Shown here: positions 1 through 6,282 of the stretch, piece after piece | How positions within the stretch are numbered: the stretch's first letter is position 1 | Layout of the letters: every line of letters starts with the position of its first letter | The notes under the pieces: generated by a model | What the model was told of the DNA's origin: nothing | The model's input: only the letters and a program-made list of their open reading frames with translations | The model's database searches: none | Origin: Anaerolineales bacterium UBA3082 | GTDB lineage: Bacteria > Chloroflexota > Anaerolineae > UBA7937 | Direction of reading: 5' to 3' | NCBI GenBank assembly: GCA_002366595.1 | Contig: DFBK01000068.1 | Location: forward strand, 1 to 7,130 | DNA: 7,130 nt | Translations under genes and position numbers: made by a program

Positions 1-1
1 A

Positions 2-1267
2 TCATCTCTGGCCCTCATAGATCTTCTGGCCCAGGGCCTCCTCTAGGGGTTGATCCCTTTTCACTAGGTAGGTGGGGAAACCGCGAGCGGCTAGAAGAGT
101 GATGATGCCCAGGGAAGTGGGAGCCTCGGTGAAGGTGCTAGGCTCGATATGTATCACCACCGCGCTTACTCCTCGCCGACGGAGTTCCCGCAGGGCGGCG
201 AGCCAGCCTTCCTCAGTGGAGGGGGTGATGACGATAGCCATGGCTCCTCGCCCCATGCCACCCCCCTCGGCCGCGATTACCTCAGCCAGAGGGACCCGGC
301 CCTGGGCCCGAATGACCGCCAGAGCCTCCAAGACTTTGGACAACTGACGTTCGCCCCTATCGACCTGCACCATCTCGCGGCGCTGGCCGTAGGTTACCAT
401 CCCTAGAGCCTTCTTCTGAGCCAAAAAATGTTTGGCCAAAGAAGCGGCGATGGTTACTCCATACTCCTCGGTGGTGGGATCCACCCGCCAGGGGCGCGGA
501 GCCCTCAAAAGAGAAAACCCCTCGACCGGAGCCTCCTCCGGGGCACTGAATTGAACTCGGGCTTCCATGTCCAAAAGCAACCAGATGTCGGCGGTGGGGT
601 CCAGTTCGAACTCCTTGGAGATCAGCCGCCCCGTGCGGGCTATGGAGGGCCAGTGGAGACGGTTGAAACTATCGCCAGGCAGGTAGTCCCTTACACTGGC
701 CACATTGGTGGTGATCTCTTGTGTCCGACGCCGAATGGCGTCTCCCCCTGAGAGTTGTCCTCCGGGAGGGGTGAAGCCGGGCAGGGGGACAGTCATAGGA
801 TAGACGATGAGGCTGGAAGCACCTGGGAGGGGACGACTCATCTGGAAGAGTCCTAGAGGGTCACTGGCTACCAGTGTGATGGGCCCCAGGGCGAATTCTC
901 CTCGACAGTGGCAGAGGGTCTTCACCGTCCAACTCAACTCTCTACCCGCGGGCATGGAGGGGATGAGGCGCCCTACTCGGTGTTCTGGCAAGATCGAGTG
1001 GTCACGAATCTCAATCCAGAATTTTGGCCATCTTCCGGGGTTGCGGGCCACTATCCTCTCCACCGCCAGCCCGCCCACTTGGGCACGGCTGGAACGGAGC
1101 CAGCGCTCCATCACAATGCCGCGCGAATTGTACCAAACCCAGAGAAAGGCGAAGAGTATGATGGCCAAAAGGAGATAGACCAAGCGGTAGAGGAACTCCT
1201 GCCCCGTGACCAGCGCAGGGAGAAGAACCGAGGGCAGAAGAAGGAAGATGATCCAGTTGACACGCAT
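2..1267 (-). CDS. DUF58 domain membrane protein, partner of MoxR ATPase
   Basis: A 421-residue protein with ATG start at 1267 and TGA stop at 4-2, so it is complete at the window edge. The N-terminus has two hydrophobic segments (about residues 5-21 and 27-46) that should form a membrane hairpin, followed by a beta-rich region and the DUF58 hallmark at residues 193-206 (R-D-Y-L-P-G-D, then H-W), with K218 and a hydrophobic strand ending in D233. DUF58 proteins have a von Willebrand A-like fold and nearly always sit beside MoxR ATPases; their biochemical role is poorly defined but is linked to envelope integrity and protein maturation. It follows moxR by 14 nt and has a GAAGGA ribosome site about 8 nt upstream. 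The metal-site motif looks degenerate: D233-M-E-A-R instead of DxSxS. The family call is firm, the function is not. Confidence 0.9.
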   Translation of the reverse strand: MRVNWIIFLLLPSVLLPALVTGQEFLYRLVYLLLAIILFAFLWVWYNSRGIVMERWLRSSRAQVGGLAVERIVARNPGRWPKFWIEIRDHSILPEHRVGRLIPSMPAGRELSWTVKTLCHCRGEFALGPITLVASDPLGLFQMSRPLPGASSLIVYPMTVPLPGFTPPGGQLSGGDAIRRRTQEITTNVASVRDYLPGDSFNRLHWPSIARTGRLISKEFELDPTADIWLLLDMEARVQFSAPEEAPVEGFSLLRAPRPWRVDPTTEEYGVTIAASLAKHFLAQKKALGMVTYGQRREMVQVDRGERQLSKVLEALAVIRAQGRVPLAEVIAAEGGGMGRGAMAIVITPSTEEGWLAALRELRRRGVSAVVIHIEPSTFTEAPTSLGIITLLAARGFPTYLVKRDQPLEEALGQKIYEGQR

Positions 1268-1281
1268 GGCTTTTCCTTCGG

Positions 1282-2238
1282 TTAGAGCCTAGCCCTGGCT
1301 GGAGCCCCGGGCACAGGTACGGAGGCCAGGACTTCATCAATCACCGTCAGAGGGGCGACTTCCTTTATGCGAGCGGAGGGCTGGACGATAAGGCGGTGGC
1401 CCAGGATGACATGAGCCAGGGCTTTGATGTCCTCGGGGATAACGTAGTCTCGGCCCAAGATCGCCGCTCTAGCCTGGCCAGTTCGGTAGAGGGCCAGCGA
1501 CCCCCGCGGGCTGCTTCCCAGATAGAGGTCGGGGTGCTCCCGGGTGGCTCCCACTAAAGCCACGATGTACCCCTTGAGGGCATCGCTTACATAAACCTCC
1601 TTGATCCCCTCTTGTATCTCTAGCAGTTCCTCCGCAGCCACCACTTGTCCGATCCCTTTGATGGGGTGTCTGTACTGCTGGGAGTCTAAGATGGCGATCT
1701 CGTCACGGGGACTGGGGTAGCCCAGGCTGATCTGCATCAAAAACCTATCCAGTTGGGCCTCAGGGAGGGGGAAGGTTCCCTCGTACTCGATGGGGTTCTG
1801 GGTGGCGAGGACCAAAAAGGGTTCCTCTAGGGGGTGGGTCACTCCATCTACCGTCACCTGGCGCTCCTCCATCGCCTCCAAGAGAGCCGATTGGGTCTTT
1901 GGGGTAGCCCTGTTGATCTCATCGGTGAGGACGACTTGGGCCATTATGGGGCCGGGGCGGAACTGGAACTCTCTTGTCTTCTGATCGAAAACGGAGACCC
2001 CGGTCACATCGCTGGGCAACATATCTGGGGTGAACTGGATGCGTTTGAAGGTGCAGCCCAACGATTTGGCGATGGCCTTGGCCAGCATCGTCTTCCCCAC
2101 CCCTGGGACATCGTTGATCAGAATGTGGCCCTTACAGATGAGGGCTATAAGGGCTAGTTCTACCTGTTGGTGTTTGCCGATGATGACCTGCTCTACGTTG
2201 TCGATGATTTTCTCTGCGATCTCTTGTACCTGTTTCAC
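1282..2238 (-). CDS. MoxR-family AAA+ ATPase
   Basis: A 318-residue MoxR-type ATPase, of typical family length. ATP-site motifs are complete: Walker A D-V-P-G-V-G-K-T at residues 43-50, Walker B V-L-T-D-E-I-N-R at 103-110, sensor 1 in A-T-Q-N-P at 145-149 (N148), arginine-finger candidate R165 in A-Q-L-D-R-F, and sensor 2 in S-S-P-R-G at 242-246 (R245). The first Gly of Walker A is Asp, which I recall as common in this family. MoxR ATPases act as chaperone-like motors on protein or cofactor-bound clients, often with a DUF58 or VWA-domain partner; the DUF58 gene directly downstream fits that. The start is GTG at 2238-2236, with GGAAGG (plus-strand 2246-2251) 7 nt upstream and no in-frame ATG close by. 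A strong promoter lies at 2287-2315. Client proteins cannot be told from the sequence. Confidence 0.95.
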   Translation of the reverse strand: MKQVQEIAEKIIDNVEQVIIGKHQQVELALIALICKGHILINDVPGVGKTMLAKAIAKSLGCTFKRIQFTPDMLPSDVTGVSVFDQKTREFQFRPGPIMAQVVLTDEINRATPKTQSALLEAMEERQVTVDGVTHPLEEPFLVLATQNPIEYEGTFPLPEAQLDRFLMQISLGYPSPRDEIAILDSQQYRHPIKGIGQVVAAEELLEIQEGIKEVYVSDALKGYIVALVGATREHPDLYLGSSPRGSLALYRTGQARAAILGRDYVIPEDIKALAHVILGHRLIVQPSARIKEVAPLTVIDEVLASVPVPGAPARARL

Positions 2239-2278
2239 TGGTATGCCTTCCGCTCTTTCTGGGGTTTTCTCTTTGGGG

Positions 2279-2290
2279 TAGTTTAAACTA
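2279..2290. repeat. 12-bp palindrome over moxR -10/start
   Basis: TAGTTTAAACTA is a perfect palindrome that covers part of the moxR -10 box and the predicted transcription start. A repressor bound here would block the promoter, so it may be an operator. It is short and AT-rich in its core, and part of it is forced by the -10 box, so chance is a real alternative. Confidence 0.35.
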
Positions 2291-2315
2291 TAACATACGG
2301 CCCTCCTTCTGTCAA
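2287..2315 (-). promoter_or_regulatory. Sigma-70/A promoter for moxR-DUF58
   Basis: Read on the minus strand, TTGACA (plus-strand 2315-2310) is followed after exactly 17 bp by TATAGT (2292-2287). That is a perfect -35 and a 5/6 -10 box. Transcription should begin near 2280, giving a leader of about 40 nt before the GTG start of moxR at 2238. No experimental support; called from consensus, spacing and position. Confidence 0.8.
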
Positions 2316-2387
2316 AAAGCCCCTACATTATCACCGCTGGGAAGAGGTTAGGGTTCAATGAGGTAGAGTTGCGGTCGGTACCCTATT

Positions 2388-2409
2388 CCTACAGAGCGTG
2401 CGCTCTAGG
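2388..2409. repeat. Inverted repeat in the divergent intergenic region
   Basis: AGAGCG (2393-2398) and CGCTCT (2401-2406) are perfect inverted arms separated by 2 nt. The pairing extends outward to CCT (2388-2390) and AGG (2407-2409) if two bases are bulged. No T-run follows on either strand, so it is not a good intrinsic terminator. It lies roughly between the two promoters and could be a protein-binding site acting on either or both. Function unknown. Confidence 0.35.
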
Positions 2410-2502
2410 ATCATGGCCTTTGAGCATCGGTCTGCCTCCTTCGAAAAGGCGCAGGTCTTTCCTAGATTATCCATCACAATAGGCAGGATTCTATCCGTTC
2501 CC

Positions 2503-2531
2503 TTGACACAAGTATATCTCAATGGTAAGAT
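2503..2531 (+). promoter_or_regulatory. Sigma-70/A promoter for the acd-fixCXAB operon
   Basis: TTGACA (2503-2508) is followed after 17 bp by TAAGAT (2526-2531): a perfect -35 and a 4/6 -10 box that keeps the most conserved TA...AT positions. The transcript should start at about 2537-2539, giving a short leader of about 40 nt. The start falls at the left edge of the 22-bp palindrome, so promoter and palindrome probably work together. Confidence 0.8.
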
Positions 2532-2536
2532 GTTGG

Positions 2537-2558
2537 GCGAATTTGTGCACAAATTCGC
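2537..2558. promoter_or_regulatory. Perfect 22-bp palindrome, probable operator or 5' mRNA hairpin
   Basis: Every base pairs across the dyad: each half-site is GCGAATTTGTG read inward. The palindrome begins about 6 nt after the -10 box, at the predicted transcription start, and ends next to the ribosome site AAAGGAGG (2559-2566). As DNA it is a symmetrical operator in the typical place for a repressor; the core resembles TTGT..ACAA sites of some GntR/FadR-type regulators, which is only a weak analogy. As RNA it would form an 8-bp stem (GCGAAUUU with AAAUUCGC) at the very 5' end, which could protect the message or affect ribosome access. No regulator gene is in the window. Confidence 0.7.
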
Positions 2559-2576
2559 AAAGGAGGCAGAAGCGAA

Positions 2577-3812
2577 ATGGATTTTCGACTGACCGCGGAG
2601 CAGGAACTTTGGAGGAGGATGGTCCGTGAGTTCGCGGAAAAGAATATCGAGCCTCGGGCTCGGGAGATCGATGAGAAGGAAGCGGGCATCCCCGAGGAGA
2701 TAATCCAGGGGATGGCTGAACTGGGTATCCTCGGCGTCACCATCCCCGAGGAGTATGGAGGCTCGGCCATGCCCGGCCAGGAGATGGTCTACGCCATGAT
2801 CACCATACAGGAACTAGCCCGAGCAGAACTGAGCATGTCCCTCCCCGTCTACACCTTGCTTTGCCTCGGTTGGGGCTATCTAACCGTCAGGTACGGCACT
2901 GAGGAACTGAAGAGGGAAGTGCTGCCCAAGGTGGCCTCCGGCGAGTGGTTCGTGGGCATCAATACCACGGAGCCCCAAGGTGGCTCCGATGTGAGCGCCA
3001 TCACCACCACGGCGGTCAAGAAGGGTGATAAATGGGTCATCAACGGGGAGAAGGCCTACATCAGCGGGGTGACCGAGGCCACCACTCGAGGGGGCGGCCA
3101 CCTCAGCCTCTTCGTGACCGACCCAGAGAAGGGCCATCGAGGGATGACCTTCTTCTACGTCCCGGCCCAACTGCCAGGCATCACCACCACCATCTATATG
3201 GATATGGGCCGCATGGGGCTCTCCACCGGCGGTTTCGTCTATAAGGATGTAGAGATTCCGGACTACTACCGGTTGAGCGAGGTGGGCCGAGGATTCCATA
3301 TGAACATGGAGGGGTTCAACGTGGCCCGCATCGTGGTGGCTGCTGCCTGCACCGGCGCAGCGGAGAAGATGCTGGAGATCGGGGTGGACTACACCAAGCA
3401 GAGGATCCTCTTCGGCCGGCCTTTGATCAACTTCGAGGGCATCTCTTTCGAGATCGCCGAGGATCACACCGACTTGGAGATGACCAAACTCATGCTCCAA
3501 AAGGCGGCCTGGATGGTGGACCAGTTCTACGCCGGGACAGGTGAGTTCACCAAGGCAGATATAAACAAGACCGTGGCTATGTGCAAACTCCGGGCCCCCT
3601 TGTTGGCGGCACGGGTCGGCCAACATGTCATGATGCAACTGGGGGCCTTCGGGTACACCAAGGATTGCCCGGTGGAGATGGGCCTGCGAGGGGTATTATC
3701 ATACTGCGTAGGTGCTGAAGGTGGGCAGAACATCCTGAAGATCATCATCGCTCGCGATTACGCTGGCGATGAGGCTGTCCCCTACCGCGGCACCCAAAAG
3801 CGACCGAAGTAG
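2577..3812 (+). CDS. Acyl-CoA dehydrogenase, substrate unassigned
   Basis: A 411-residue flavoprotein of the acyl-CoA dehydrogenase family, normal full length. It should oxidise an acyl-CoA to the 2,3-enoyl-CoA with FAD and pass electrons to an electron-transfer flavoprotein. Visible parts: helical N-domain from about residue 1 to 120; flavin/substrate motif T-T-E-P-Q-G-G-S-D at 130-138; middle beta-domain to about 235; R276-I-L-F-G-R-P of the FAD/dimer contact; Q354-L-G-A-F-G-Y-T; and E381 in A-E-G-G-Q-N, which aligns with the catalytic base of short/medium-chain enzymes (E in YEGT). One extra residue lies between R371 and E381 compared with the usual motif, and the flanking residues differ, pointing to a divergent subgroup, perhaps for an unusual acyl-CoA. 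ATG start with AAAGGAGG 10 nt upstream. It is the first gene of the ETF operon, so the encoded ETF is its likely partner. Confidence 0.93.
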   Translation: MDFRLTAEQELWRRMVREFAEKNIEPRAREIDEKEAGIPEEIIQGMAELGILGVTIPEEYGGSAMPGQEMVYAMITIQELARAELSMSLPVYTLLCLGWGYLTVRYGTEELKREVLPKVASGEWFVGINTTEPQGGSDVSAITTTAVKKGDKWVINGEKAYISGVTEATTRGGGHLSLFVTDPEKGHRGMTFFYVPAQLPGITTTIYMDMGRMGLSTGGFVYKDVEIPDYYRLSEVGRGFHMNMEGFNVARIVVAAACTGAAEKMLEIGVDYTKQRILFGRPLINFEGISFEIAEDHTDLEMTKLMLQKAAWMVDQFYAGTGEFTKADINKTVAMCKLRAPLLAARVGQHVMMQLGAFGYTKDCPVEMGLRGVLSYCVGAEGGQNILKIIIARDYAGDEAVPYRGTQKRPK

Positions 3813-3843
3813 AGCGGTATCGATGGAGTCTGGGCAGGGCTCC

Positions 3844-3866
3844 CCTTGGGCCAAGGCGGGGCCTTG
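3844..3866 (+). promoter_or_regulatory. Two overlapping alternative hairpins between acd and fixC
   Basis: The 103-nt gap after the dehydrogenase gene holds CCTTG (3844-3848), CAAGGC (3852-3857) and GCCTTG (3861-3866). The middle arm can pair with the left arm (5 bp, loop GGC) or the right arm (6 bp, loop GGG), but not both. The sequence after it is only moderately T-rich (CCACTTTCTTTCCCC), so it is a poor intrinsic terminator. It may set the relative level of acd and fixCXAB mRNA by weak attenuation or by stabilising the processed 3' end. Inference only. Confidence 0.35.
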
Positions 3867-3904
3867 CCACTTTCTTTCCCCGTCTGCAAATGCCGGAGAG
3901 ATTT

Positions 3905-3909
3905 GGGAG
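3905..3909 (+). promoter_or_regulatory. Ribosome binding site that fixes the fixC start
   Basis: GGGAG lies 6 nt before the ATG at 3916. The open frame extends upstream to an ATG at 3769, inside the dehydrogenase gene, but that would add 49 residues with no family resemblance before the N-terminal FAD-binding strand. The start at 3916 puts the GxGxxG motif at residue 13, as expected for FixC. Confidence 0.7.
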
Positions 3910-3915
3910 AGAGCG

Positions 3916-5208
3916 ATGGCCGAAGCGGAGAAGGTGGAGGTGGTCATAGTAGGGGCTGGCTTGGCTGGCCTCGCCTGTGCCTACCATCTGGCCGATGCCG
4001 GCTTAGAGACCCTGGTGGTGGAGAGAGGAGATTTCCCCGGGAGCAAGAACGTCACCGGAGGGAGGCTCTACCTCCACCCCGTGAGGAGGTTCTTTCCCCC
4101 CATCTGGGAGGAAGCCCCTCTAGAGAGGCATGTAACCAAAGAACGGCTCACCGCTATGGGAGAAGGATCATCGGTCACCTTTGAACTCGCAAGCGAACGG
4201 TTCAAAGAGAAGCCCTATCATAGCCATACCATCCTCAGAGCCAAGTTCGACCCCTGGTTGGCTAAAAGAGCCACTCAGAAGGGGGCGATCATCGTTCCCA
4301 AGAATAGGGTCGATGACCTCCTGTGGCGAGAGGGGAAGGTGATAGGTATCGTGGCCAGCGAAGCGGAGATCCACGCCTCCGTGGTCGTGGCCGCCGATGG
4401 AGCGCTCTCCTTCATGGTGGAGAAGGCAGGCCTGGGTCAGGGGCGCAAGCCTCAAGATTACGCCGTGGGTGTAAAGGAGGTGATCGAGCTAACATCAAGT
4501 GCCATCGAAGAGCGGTTCGGCCTTAGCGATGGGGAGGGGGCGGCCCAACTCTTTTTCGGCTCCCTAACCGAGGGGATGTTCGGCGGAGGTTTCTTATACA
4601 CCAATATCGATACCATCTCCCTGGGAGTGGTCGTGGGTATCGGCGCTTTGATGGAGAAGGCGCCGGGGTTCGAACTCCATCGGCTCCTCGATTCCTTCAA
4701 GGAGCGACCGGAGATAAAACCCCTGATTGAAGGGGGGCATCCGGTGGAGTATTCAGCCCGTATAGTGCCCGAGGGAGGCCTGGAGAGCATGCCCCGGGTT
4801 TATGGCCATGGCATCTTGGTGGTGGGGGACGCCGCCGGCCTAGCCCTCAACACCGGCCTCATAGTGAGGGGGATGGATTTCGCCCTCGCTTCCGGTGCCT
4901 TGGCCGCTCGAACGATAATAGAGGCCAAGAAGAGAGACGACTTCTCCCTGGCCTCCCTATCTCGCTACGAAGAGTCACTTAAAGAGAGTTTCGTCCTCAA
5001 GGAACTGGAAACCTTCCGAGAGATGCCCCATTTCTTGCAGAACCCCAGGCTTTTCAACCTCTATCCCCAGGCTCTCGCTGAGAGCCTGGAGCGACTCATG
5101 TGGATAGGCGAGGAGCCGAAGGAGAAGATCTCCACCACCTTGTGGGGGGAAGCCAGGAGACTAATCCCCTCCGCGGTGGGGGATCTCTTGAAGGTTTGGA
5201 GGATATGA
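3916..5208 (+). CDS. fixC: FixC/EtfC: ETF-quinone oxidoreductase flavoprotein subunit
   Basis: A 430-residue FAD protein, the usual length for FixC. It accepts electrons from the ETF pair FixAB and, with FixX, passes them to membrane quinone. Visible motifs: N-terminal dinucleotide fold V-I-V-G-A-G-L-A-G-L at 10-19 (GxGxxG at 13-18) ending in E36 for the FAD ribose; P-G-S-K-N-V-T-G-G-R at 41-50, conserved in the FixC/ETF-QO family; A-A-D-G at 159-162; and the second FAD motif V-V-G-D-A-A-G at 302-308 (D305). No transmembrane helix is evident, consistent with peripheral membrane attachment. It lacks the C-terminal ferredoxin domain of mitochondrial ETF-QO; that part is supplied by the next gene, which overlaps it by 4 nt (ATGA). 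Geranylgeranyl reductase-like proteins are relatives, but the neighbours settle the assignment. Confidence 0.93.
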   Translation: MAEAEKVEVVIVGAGLAGLACAYHLADAGLETLVVERGDFPGSKNVTGGRLYLHPVRRFFPPIWEEAPLERHVTKERLTAMGEGSSVTFELASERFKEKPYHSHTILRAKFDPWLAKRATQKGAIIVPKNRVDDLLWREGKVIGIVASEAEIHASVVVAADGALSFMVEKAGLGQGRKPQDYAVGVKEVIELTSSAIEERFGLSDGEGAAQLFFGSLTEGMFGGGFLYTNIDTISLGVVVGIGALMEKAPGFELHRLLDSFKERPEIKPLIEGGHPVEYSARIVPEGGLESMPRVYGHGILVVGDAAGLALNTGLIVRGMDFALASGALAARTIIEAKKRDDFSLASLSRYEESLKESFVLKELETFREMPHFLQNPRLFNLYPQALAESLERLMWIGEEPKEKISTTLWGEARRLIPSAVGDLLKVWRI

Positions 5209-5480
5209 GTATAGACGCCAATTTGGCCCTCGATGCTTTCAAGATCGACGAGGAGAGCCATATCCAGATAATAGATGAGATGAGATGCAAAGAGCGGTGC
5301 CAGACCAGGCAGTGCTTGTACGTATGTCCGGCCCAGGTCTACACCTTGGGCCAGGAGGGGGAGATCCTCATAAGGTATGAGGGGTGCCTGGAGTGTGGGG
5401 CCTGTATTATAGCCTGCGATATAGGCTTGGCCTGGAACTACCCCCGAGGCGGCTTCGGGGTCCAGTATAGATTCGGCTAA
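5205..5480 (+). CDS. fixX: FixX/EtfX: ferredoxin-like subunit with eight cysteines
   Basis: A 91-residue iron-sulfur protein that pairs with FixC. The C-terminus W-N-Y-P-R-G-G-F-G-V-Q-Y-R-F-G (77-91) is a clear FixX signature. There are eight cysteines: C28-x3-C32-x4-C37-x3-C41-P and C61-x2-C64-x2-C67-x3-C71. C41, C61, C64 and C67 match the single [4Fe-4S] cluster of ETF-QO and of short FixX proteins such as E. coli FixX. C28, C32, C37 and C71 fit a second cluster in the crosswise pattern of two-cluster ferredoxins. The start overlaps the fixC stop as ATGA, implying translational coupling. The GGAGG just before it (5198-5202) is only 2 nt from the ATG, while GAAGG (5190-5194) is 10 nt away. 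The N-terminal D-A-F-K-I-D-E-E aligns with the FixX family, supporting this start. Confidence 0.93.
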   Translation: MSIDANLALDAFKIDEESHIQIIDEMRCKERCQTRQCLYVCPAQVYTLGQEGEILIRYEGCLECGACIIACDIGLAWNYPRGGFGVQYRFG

Positions 5481-5494
5481 GAGGAGGTGGAAAG

Positions 5495-6280
5495 ATGCAG
5501 ATTGTAGTCTGCCTCAAGCAGATACCGGATCTCCAACAGATAAGGATAAAACGGGATACCCGTGAGCCAGTCTTAGAGGGAGTACCTCTTCTCTTCGGGG
5601 ATATGGATAAGAACGCTCTGGAGGAGGCGGTGCGGATCGTGGAGAGGGAGGGGGGGAAGGTAACCGCTCTGGCCCTGGGCTCCCCTAAACTGAGAGATAC
5701 GATAAAGGAAGCGTTAGCCATGGGCGCCGATGAGGCGGTCCTCCTCATCGATCCGGCCTTCGCCGACTCAGACACCAGCACCACGGCCAAGATCTTGGCC
5801 AAGGCTATCGAGAAGATAGAATGCGACCTAATCCTCTGCGGCGAGGGCTCCACGGACAACTATTCGGGCCAGGTGCCCTCCCGGCTAGCCGAGACTCTGG
5901 GCCTGTCTCAGGTGACCTATGTGCGCAAACTGGAGTTCACCGAGGGCGGCCTGCGGGCCACCAGAGATATGGAGGAGGCCCTGGAGGTAGTTGAGGCCCC
6001 CCTTCCAGCCCTGGTTTCGGTGACCAGTGAGATAAACGAGCCTCGTCTGCCCTCTCTCATCCAGATACTGAGGGCCTCCAAGAAACCGTTGCAGGAATGG
6101 ACCGGCGAGGAACTCAGCCTTTCCGCCCATGAAGTAGGGAAAGAAGCCTCCTCCCTAGAGGTCATTCGCAACCTGGCCCCGGAACAAGAAAGGAAGAATA
6201 TCATCTTGGAGGGAAAGATCGACGAGGTAGTGGAACAGTTAACTGACGCCCTCACAAGGGAGGGGGTAATAGCGAGGTAG
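5495..6280 (+). CDS. fixA: FixA/EtfB: electron-transfer flavoprotein beta subunit
   Basis: A 261-residue ETF beta-family protein of normal length. It forms a heterodimer with FixB and, in the bifurcating class, binds the flavin that is reduced by NADH. Visible: N-terminal V-C-L-K-Q-I-P-D at 5-12, D-M-D-K-N-A-L-E-E-A at 36-45, A-M-G-A-D at 75-79, D-T-S-T-T-A at 93-98, the nucleotide loop G-E-G-S-T-D-N-Y-S-G-Q-V at 116-127, and an ETF-beta signature region at about 156-176 (R-D-M-E-E...P-A-L-V-S-V). The loop resembles FixA proteins (G-D-G-S-S-D-L-Y in E. coli) and not the AMP-binding loop of canonical mitochondrial-type ETF beta (KQAIDDD...NQTGQ). A strong AGGAGGTG site (5482-5489) precedes the ATG; the gap to fixX is 14 nt. 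The nucleotide bound (FAD or AMP) is inferred from the loop only. Confidence 0.92.
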   Translation: MQIVVCLKQIPDLQQIRIKRDTREPVLEGVPLLFGDMDKNALEEAVRIVEREGGKVTALALGSPKLRDTIKEALAMGADEAVLLIDPAFADSDTSTTAKILAKAIEKIECDLILCGEGSTDNYSGQVPSRLAETLGLSQVTYVRKLEFTEGGLRATRDMEEALEVVEAPLPALVSVTSEINEPRLPSLIQILRASKKPLQEWTGEELSLSAHEVGKEASSLEVIRNLAPEQERKNIILEGKIDEVVEQLTDALTREGVIAR

Positions 6281-6282
6281 CC

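Larger units (their letters stand above)
2239..2576. other. Divergent intergenic regulatory region, no gene
   Basis: This 338-bp region separates the start of moxR (minus strand) from that of the acyl-CoA dehydrogenase (plus strand). I find no convincing gene: the short open frames around 2355-2592 lack family resemblance, and the plus-strand one runs through the promoter and ribosome site of the next gene. It contains two outward-facing promoters, a 12-bp palindrome at the moxR -10 box, an inverted repeat at 2388-2409, a small GGAT/ATCC inverted repeat at 2486-2496 and a perfect 22-bp palindrome at 2537-2558. The central part (about 2316-2485) is otherwise unremarkable. Confidence 0.8.

Noticed and set aside
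2541..2554. Rex (NADH-sensing repressor) site suggested by TTGTG...CACAA in the 22-bp palindrome
   Set aside because: Rex half-sites are separated by about 8 bp (TTGTGAA-N4-TTCACAA); here TTGTG and CACAA abut directly, so the geometry is wrong.
2398..2592. 64-codon plus-strand open frame in the intergenic region
   Set aside because: It runs through the promoter, palindrome and ribosome site of the acyl-CoA dehydrogenase gene and overlaps its start; no family resemblance.
2880..3638. 252-codon open frame on the minus strand opposite the acyl-CoA dehydrogenase gene
   Set aside because: It lies wholly inside a gene with clear family motifs, is unusually rich in His and Gly/Leu as expected from a GC-rich antisense frame, and has no recognisable domain.
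3769..3915. 49-codon N-terminal extension of fixC
   Set aside because: It overlaps the end of the dehydrogenase gene in another frame, has low-complexity content unlike FixC, and a better-placed ATG with ribosome site exists at 3916.
5330..5352. Hairpin-forming sequence inside fixX (GGCCCAGGT pairing with ACC-T-TGGGCC)
   Set aside because: It sits within the conserved C-P-A-Q-V-Y coding segment in GC-rich DNA, has a bulge, and is not next to any start, stop or T-run; chance is the simplest explanation.
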